Below are positions 57,455 to 64,000 of a stretch of DNA of 64,000 bases, in pieces. The position numbers were made by a program, and so were the translations under genes. Source of the DNA: Branchiostoma floridae. Lineage: Eukaryota > Chordata > Leptocardii > Amphioxiformes > Branchiostomatidae. The stretch's first letter is position 1. Each line of letters begins with the position of its first letter. The DNA lies in assembly GCF_000003815.2 (NCBI RefSeq), contig NC_049980.1:7095699-7159698 (forward strand). Direction: 5' to 3'. Below the pieces are notes generated by a model. It had not been told where the DNA came from and did not search any database. It saw nothing but the letters and a program-made list of their open reading frames with translations.

Positions 57455-58129
57455 TTGAACAGAGGCATAGAACTACTCTCAATTTCGATACAAATTCGCC
57501 TCGAGTGTGACCACGTTCGTATACATGATGTTTTACTTTCCGGTGAATACGATTGGACAAATCACGTAACTGACATTCTCAACTATAATGGTTTTGGGTA
57601 TGTATGGACAAACCCGAGGTTGTATCATGTTAGTATGCTAATCGACCAATTACGACTCCGTTTACAGGATATATACATTCAAGATTGGCACTCTTCTATC
57701 CAGAATAACTCAAAACTTTCCATTTATTCTACGCTAAAGGAAAGATACGGACAAAAGAAGTATCTTTCGAATGTACATAATTTCGAACTTCGTAGAGCAA
57801 TTACAAAGATAAGAATCTGTAAATATAGAAGCCGCGGAAGATATTCTAAAATTACCCGTGACCAGATGTTTTGTCCATTTTGCCCAAATGAGATCGAAGA
57901 CGAACGTCACTTTGTTATGGATTGTTCTCAATATGATGACAAACGCACAGAGCTGTTCACATTACTTTCCGCTCGCTCTAAAGACTTTGCTACTCTCTGT
58001 TCGATAGATAAATTCAAGTACATTCTGGGAGGCGAAAATCCACATTGTGTACAAGTAGGCAAATATATTCACGATTGTTTATACCGTAGAACCAATAGTG
58101 TAAATGACATGCTAGACCCTTTATGTTGA
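57455..58129 (+). pseudogene. 5'-truncated LINE: C-terminal end of a non-LTR retrotransposon ORF2
   Basis: A 224-codon open frame lacks any reverse transcriptase catalytic motif but ends in a C-x2-C (CPFCPNE), D-x-x-H-F-V-M-D-C finger, the HC-type zinc motif that closes many CR1/L2/Jockey-like ORF2 proteins. It is preceded by a W-x-S-x-(I)-x4-K-L-x-x-Y-x-x-(L/F)-K linker typical of the same proteins. The frame is intact to its TGA at 58127-58129 and is followed about 100 bp later by CAATAAAG (about 58231). The element is 5'-truncated, as is usual for LINE copies, and inactive. The short intact frame suggests a fairly recent insertion. Confidence 0.75.
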
Positions 58130-59489
58130 TGTATCCATACCTATAGATATCCATATATATGTGTTTAGTTGTACTGTAAGTAGTTGTTATTCATGTAGAC
58201 CTTACGAAAGTCGCTGTACTTTTGTCGTTGTCAATAAAGATTGTTTTGTATTACGGTCGTATTCCGATCAGAAACGAAGGGCATTATTGGGAACATCGTG
58301 CAAATGTATTGTGAAGGAAAAAGACTTAGATCCTTTTCGGCAGCTGGTTCTACCTCAGTCTGCCTCAAAATCTTGAACGACATCAAAGTCGTACGACCGT
58401 ACGACGACCCTACTACGAATGTGAAGTTAAAACGTGATATGTTAGGACGTAGGTGACCCCGCCCACACCGGAAACACGAGATGCCATATGGGTGGGTCAA
58501 AGCATTGTGGGAATAGGTGTTGACACAACAAGCGATCAGAGTTTAAAAATAACACTTTTGTTAGTCGAGTCGATGGCGATTAAGAGTCTCATGTGCTGTA
58601 TTTCATCGACACCAGCGTAAGTTGTTTGGGACGTTGGGGGGGGGGGGGAGACCAGTAGCCTTGTTGCCATTCTAGTTAGCTTACCGTTAGTTGCCATCTA
58701 CATCACTGGTCGACACTCACTGACATGTTAGATATAATTTATCATTTATATATATTACCCCACGATATCGATAAAGGAAATTGAGAACAAAGTTTTATTA
58801 ACTTCTTATAGTGTCTTGTTCAGTGAACATGAAGATTTGTATCGTTGTCTGGACCTATAGTCGAATGTCATTAAACATATGAGATAAACCTTTACCTTTT
58901 CATGGATAAGATGGGGGAATACATGAATGAGTAGTAGAAGTGAGCCAGTTCCCACCTGCTTGTTTGGTAGTATTGAGGAAGCCCTAACATTAGATAGTGT
59001 TTTTTTAGCAAAGTCTGCTTTTAACGATCGAACGTTAGCTGTGTCAACCATAACCGATGCCGTGGGCTCTCCACTTTATGGTTTTATCACAAACCTGTGC
59101 GTTACGAGTGTTCCCAACTGCGTAGTCGTATTTAAGGGGGGTTGGGCTTTTTATGACACGTTTAGATGGTATTAGTGGCATCGTTTGGCCAAGCTCGTGG
59201 ATAGGCTAGCATGATGGGTCACTGGTTTTATCCCTACCGTACGTGTCCTGGGAAATACACTTTAAACGAATTTCTTTACCCTAAAAGTGACTTCGGTTGG
59301 GGAGGTAAAATACAGTGGAAGGAGAGGGTTGGGCTTCCAATACCATGCCCTAGACACAGTGCATAACACCCTATTGCCCCTATGGCCTTAAAAAGGATAT
59401 TTACGTTTTTACCTTCTATGTGCAATCATCAAAACTTTGAGGGAAACGCTAGAGAACTACAGTTTTTTTTCGTACAGAACTCAATAGCT

Positions 59490-59491
59490 GG

Positions 59492-59523
<32 letters not shown>

Positions 59524-59960
59524 TGATCTTTATTGCATGTTCATGCCCGTAGGCTAAATGCATAAAGGACCACATGTGGTCTAATAGTTGAAAATGAAAA
59601 ACTAAACTTATACAGTAATTTTAAACTAAGCTAGATGAGAAATGAACTAAAACATCAGGTATTTCTGTAGAATACATCGTACACTATTGTTAACCGCCAC
59701 ATCTAACATTTTCTTATCTCTTTTAAAACGTAGAGATATCACATAATAATTTGATATTGTGAGGCTGTAAGTGTACCAGAATTTTCCCTTGGTGTAAGGA
59801 ACCATGTAGGCCTATCTGTTTCATCAGCTTTTGTGTGAATGTTATTTTCCTGTAGTGTCATGCTGTTTTGTGCAATTATGTATGCTAATAGGGACCACAG
59901 GGAGAATAGCTACAATGTAAATTGCCAAGCTAATTGTGGATCTTCATAAACTCATCAAGT
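59490..59960 (-). repeat. (AAT)n microsatellite joined to a LINE 3' end
   Basis: About nine AAT/ATA units (59492-59520) precede AACAATGATCTTTATTGCATG, a reverse-oriented LINE tail; its microsatellite is the likely tail repeat. The end part AGGGACCACAGGGAGAATAGCTA..CTAATTGTGGATC (59890-59945) matches 45808-45860. Confidence 0.65.
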
Positions 59961-60296
59961 CATCAACTGATCTCACAGAGTGTGACCATGTGTGACAAGG
60001 CTGACTGGGTAACAAAAAAACACAACATTTTATGAGAAGAATAAGTGAGAATGAAAATGATTTATCTGTTAAACGTCGCAGCCTTATGACTGAATTGTGT
60101 AATACGTTTTATTGTAGGCATTAGCACATTTACTGGTGAAGGAAATCACGCAGTTTTAACAGGGATGAGCAAACAAAATGGGAAGATGAAGAATCGATTG
60201 ACTCCCCACTAGACAGCCCACCCGATTGCCTCGTCAGGCCGTTGGGAACCGTCCGAACTAATGTCCCCCTCCCTCTGGGAGTAATGAAAATATCGT

Positions 60297-60660
60297 TTGT
60301 TCATTCAACCGCGTCCCATATTCCCACATTCAAAAGATCAGCAATCTAGAGGGCCTAAATGTATGTCATTTATTCCGGACCACAAGAGCTGTGTGCTAAC
60401 CAAAATCGTGACCATAGCTTGTCCAGAACAATGGATATCAAAACCTGACGTTCTGCTGCAGTACCATGACAGACCACTAGTGGGCCCAAAATCACATCGT
60501 CCTGAAGGCCTTACCCACACATCAAATTTTAAGACAATCCATTCAAAAATTCTCAAGATATCGTGTTCACAGACACACAGGCAGACACACCGACCAAGGA
60601 GATTAAATAGGGACCTTTTCAATTTCCATGCACAGACACACATACACACGAACGTTCCCT
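60297..60660. repeat. Dispersed repeat related to 340-535
   Basis: It shares the ordered blocks CTGCTGCAGTACCA, GTGGGCCCAAA, CTTACCCACACAT, AAGACAATCCATTCA and TTCTCAAGATATCGTG with the start of the window. It ends with CAGACACACAGGCAGACAC. The open frames over it have no domain content. Confidence 0.6.
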
Positions 60661-62023
60661 AAAACATAACCTTCTTGGCAAAGGTAAAGAATAGTCGGCA
60701 ACACCAGCGCAGGGGTTAACGTTACCAGTTGTTTCCCAATATACAAACCGACCACATAGAGACCACAATGCAGTTGTATATCTATTCATTCAATGCCTGC
60801 GATGACCCTACACGCAGTGAATCACGTTATTGCTGCTTTCATGATTCGATGCAGACTTCCATAAAACGAGTTACCCGTCTGTGTCCTTAAAAGCTTGAGA
60901 TAGATAGACATATTAAGGCTAGATTCTGGCCGTAATTGGTCTCCCATCTTTAAATGATGCCTTTCAACCGCTCGCCCCTTTTTCTTCTAATCCTCCTCTA
61001 ATACAAATAATTCCCAAGCCTTCATGTTGGTACTCGGTACACCCACGTCTCCACTTGTCCGTAATTTCATGAGAAATTGCCATTTTTACTGCGTACCGAT
61101 ATAGTTTGCGACGAAACTTTCCGTTAAAGAAAATCATTCTTCTCGATTATACATAAAATAGAATGCTTTTATCGGCTTGTGCTTGTGGGGAAGTGAAGTA
61201 GTGAAAGTAATTTTCCAGAGCTTATAATAACGGCGCGACGAATATGATTTTGAAGAGCGACTGAAGGTTATACGTTATTAGGCAAACGGCCACAAACTTT
61301 TACGCACAGTACGAAGTGAATTTTATAACAATTTGAGCGTATCATTACAATACGTTAACATTCACCCGCTTCCAAGCAATATGCAATGTACAGTTAATAG
61401 TTATATCTTCCCGAAGGGAAAAGACATTCTGTTTTTGTAGGCATCTTTTTTTCTTCAGTCAGTAGCCAATCAAAACTCAGGAAATTACATTATCAACAGT
61501 GTGGAAAATCGTTTTTAATTCTTACTTTATTTTTCCTGATTGATGAAACAGTCTGCTGTATATCAAAATATCGAGAATGATATTATTTTGACGAAAACGT
61601 CTGGACAAGCTAAATTTTGTCTTCATGATAATACCAAATTACTAGTATTAAAGTTTCACAGTTAACCACCACTGGAAAACACTTCCTAGGGAAGTAGCTT
61701 GTTTGGTTGCAACGTTCAAGTTTTAAAAGAACTACTATGTGTGACTTCAACATCAAAAATGCCGAAACACACAAAAGAACAACCGCCGGACGAATCAAAA
61801 CTCGTCAAAACGTTTTGAAAAAAAATTAATGCGAACGTTTATTTTTAGCACACCTTTTGACCCATCTCTTCGTGCATACATGTACCTCTAAATACATCTC
61901 TTATTATCACCAAATTTCCTAATCTAAAAACAGCGTTACCGGCGTTGTCAACCAGAAAGCTACAAATCAGACCTGATGTGTTGCTTGATTGGTACCAAAT
62001 GAAAGTTGAGTCACCCACGCGAT

Positions 62024-62076
62024 GGAGATGTCAACCTAATGAAGCAGATAACAAGATACAACAAGTTGACATCTCC
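62024..62076. repeat. Perfect 12-bp inverted repeat
   Basis: GGAGATGTCAAC (62024-62035) and GTTGACATCTCC (62065-62076) are separated by 29 bases. It is possibly a small foldback remnant or a hairpin. Confidence 0.8.
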
Positions 62077-62224
62077 TCTGCAATATTGATTGAAGGCGAG
62101 CGTGAAACTAAAGATATAAAAACCGCGGCGCCGTGAGTTGTTAGGTGTTAACTATAACCTAACACGTTACAAAAATGCATGCACATATCTTGTCATGAAA
62201 GTTTGGTAAAATGACGTGTCATCT

Positions 62225-62875
62225 CAAAACATAATTTTACTATCACCAAGAAGCACACTTGCAACAAGCACACTTGGAAATATTAGAATTCCGAGAAGAT
62301 ATGAAATAACAAATTTTCCGTTGGCACTCGACGGGGAGTCTTGCTAAACGAAACTTTTGTTTTAGCAGTTATGTGAAACCATCGTTTCTATCATGGAAAA
62401 GCACATCCGACAACTTAAACGTTCACAGAGACGATGTGAAGTTCCCTCTGTCCCTAAATTACGAATGCGGCGCCTCTCTCGAAACGGAAATTTGGTTCAA
62501 AACTTTAATAAAGGTACTATATTACTATCACAAAGAAGCAGACCTAAAAACTGTAACGTTCCGTGTCGATATGAAGTAACCTAGTTTCCCCTCCCCAAGA
62601 TTACAGCCCTCTTGCCAAGCGGAAATTTGGTTGAAATATGTTATAAAGGCACTATTTTACTATCACGAAAAAGCACACCTAAAAACAACGTTCAACAACA
62701 CATAATTTTTAAAATTTTTCCAAGAAAACCCCCCCCCCCCCCCCCCAAGATTACGGAGCCTCTTGCTAAACGGAAATTTGGTTCGAATCCCTCCCCCCCC
62801 CCCCCCGAGATTACAAACCCTAGCCTCTTGCCAAACGGAAATTTGGTTGAGAACAAAACCGCTATCAGTCCGAGT
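62225..62875. repeat. Diverged tandem array with embedded poly-C tracts
   Basis: The unit contains (A)CTATTTTACTATCACAAAGAAGCACACCT, a poly-C or CCTCCCC region, AGATTACAGCCTCTTGCC and AAACGGAAATTTGGTT. The GGAAATTTGGTT block occurs near 62490, 62622, 62773 and 62838, and the ACTATCAC block near 62239, 62521 and 62659. Unit length is about 135-140 bp, shortening at the right end. Open frames here are by-products of the repeat. Confidence 0.75.
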
Positions 62876-64000
62876 TATAACTAACTGTCTGGAAATACTC
62901 CGAGGTCGGCTACGCTGGGAACAAGTCTATTTCCGACAGCAGAAAAGGTCATCACACCAGAGAATACAGCCCTAACTACCATCGATCCAGCCCTCTTCAC
63001 CCGGGCTGTTGTCTGGCTCTGTTGCCCCAAACACTTTCCGGCAACTTGAGCAGGTAACAAAAGAACACGGGTGGAAAACGGACACTTGATTCGTGACGTC
63101 ATCTTTCTTTTTAGGAACTGCAGACGGCGTTTAAGGCGCAGACTTTGGAACAGGATAAGTCAGGAAGGGATTCATGAATAATCATGATTTTTTATCTGTG
63201 CTTGATGTAGGTATCTTTATAATCATATAAAGTAGAACTTCATTTCTATTAATACGAAAAAAATTATATTTCAATTGTGCGAAATGACAGGAATTTCATA
63301 CTCCGTACATATGGTTCGAGAATAAAATTGATAGATAGGAATAACGCAAATCATGACCTCATTTGCATAAGTAATGACTAAAACGTATAATATCTATGAC
63401 TGATACTATGACCTCTTCTACGATAATATTTTCGTGGTAAAAGATGTAATATATCTTTTTAGATATTTTGCCTTTGCTGATGATACTTGTTACTGAGAAA
63501 GTTTGTAACCTATTTGTAGAAACACACAGATTACGTACATAGACTCATGTCTAGATGACGTAATTATTATCGACGGGTACCCTCGTATTGATGACAAGGG
63601 GTGTGTTTGGGACGGGGGGGCCTTATTTACCGTTATTACTAGACGCCAACGACACTTTCCGTAGTTTGTTGGTTTCATTACATGGCTATGAGGCAATACG
63701 AGTCGCTACTTCAAGTATTACTTTGGTTACGACTTCCTCTATATGTCGGTATCTATACTTATTGTTTAAAATAGAAGTTTTCCAAAAAAAATGTTGGTAT
63801 TCTTAGCAAAGAAAAGATGAATCAATCACTTAACCATGATTCGAAAATCCTGTTTGGCAATTTAGGTTACTTTGATTGACATTAGAGTCTTAACTCTCAT
63901 TTTATCGTCCAATCCGGGCCGACATTGCTTAATTATGACACAGGGTACCGTATGATCGTTAGGGGAGTACATGACCCGTGGTTGACCTGTAGAAGATCGG

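Larger units (their letters stand above)
47544..64000 (+). other. First intron of the ferlin gene (open at the window end)
   Basis: No exon with ferlin or other host-gene content was recognised. The interval holds a four-unit tandem repeat, MITEs, LINE pieces, homopolymer-C tracts and a second tandem array, listed separately. 49740-52300 and 63000-64000 show nothing beyond short simple repeats such as the A tract near 51275. Confidence 0.6.

Noticed and set aside
47544-64000. Further ferlin exons in the window
   Set aside because: I looked for a C2-type continuation after the phase-1 donor on the + strand and found none; the other frames belong to repeats.

Overview
The window looks like nuclear DNA of an invertebrate chordate, most probably a lancelet (Branchiostoma or a close relative). 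The reasons are many small phase-compatible exons with GT..AG introns, gene families typical of deuterostomes, a very dense load of short DNA-transposon remnants (MITEs), tRNA-derived SINEs and LINE tails, and the recurrent palindrome GTAACGTTAC. There is no operon, prokaryotic or viral organisation. Gene names rest on my own reading of motifs and splice phases; no database search was run.

Layout. (1) 1503-4060, + strand: a two-exon gene for an IL-17-type cystine-knot cytokine with an exceptionally long, basic, low-complexity pro-region. (2) About 4.1-9.6 kb: intergenic DNA with a perfect hairpin, a diverged direct repeat and three or four MITEs. (3) 10488-37420, - strand: a complete 35-exon P-Rex gene (PIP3- and G-beta-gamma-regulated Rac exchanger; DH-PH-DEP-DEP-PDZ-PDZ-IP4P-like). 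All 34 junctions that I placed by hand keep the frame and predict about 1595 residues, close to vertebrate PREX1/PREX2. Its introns are full of SINE, LINE and MITE fragments. (4) 38876-44047, - strand: a four-exon gene for an unrecognised acidic protein of about 450 residues whose C-terminus resembles the RRM-like domain of LINE ORF1 proteins. (5) 47465-47543, + strand: the first coding exon of an otoferlin-type ferlin inside a CpG-rich promoter. The rest of the window (47.5-64 kb) appears to be its first intron, because I found no second exon.

Orientation. The cytokine and P-Rex genes converge. The unknown gene and P-Rex lie head to tail on the - strand. The unknown gene and the ferlin diverge from about 44.1-47.4 kb. 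I see no sign of a shared pathway: cytokine, leukocyte or neuronal Rac-GEF, unknown protein and synaptic-vesicle Ca2+ sensor are unrelated neighbours of a normal animal chromosome.

Most noteworthy are the giant IL-17 precursor; the unknown gene with its duplicated acidic-aromatic motif and transposon-like C-terminal domain; a partial duplicate of P-Rex exon 24 with an intact acceptor and a 9-base in-frame deletion; and several mobile elements whose ends and target-site duplications can be read exactly (8-bp hAT type, 9-10-bp type, TA and TAA types).
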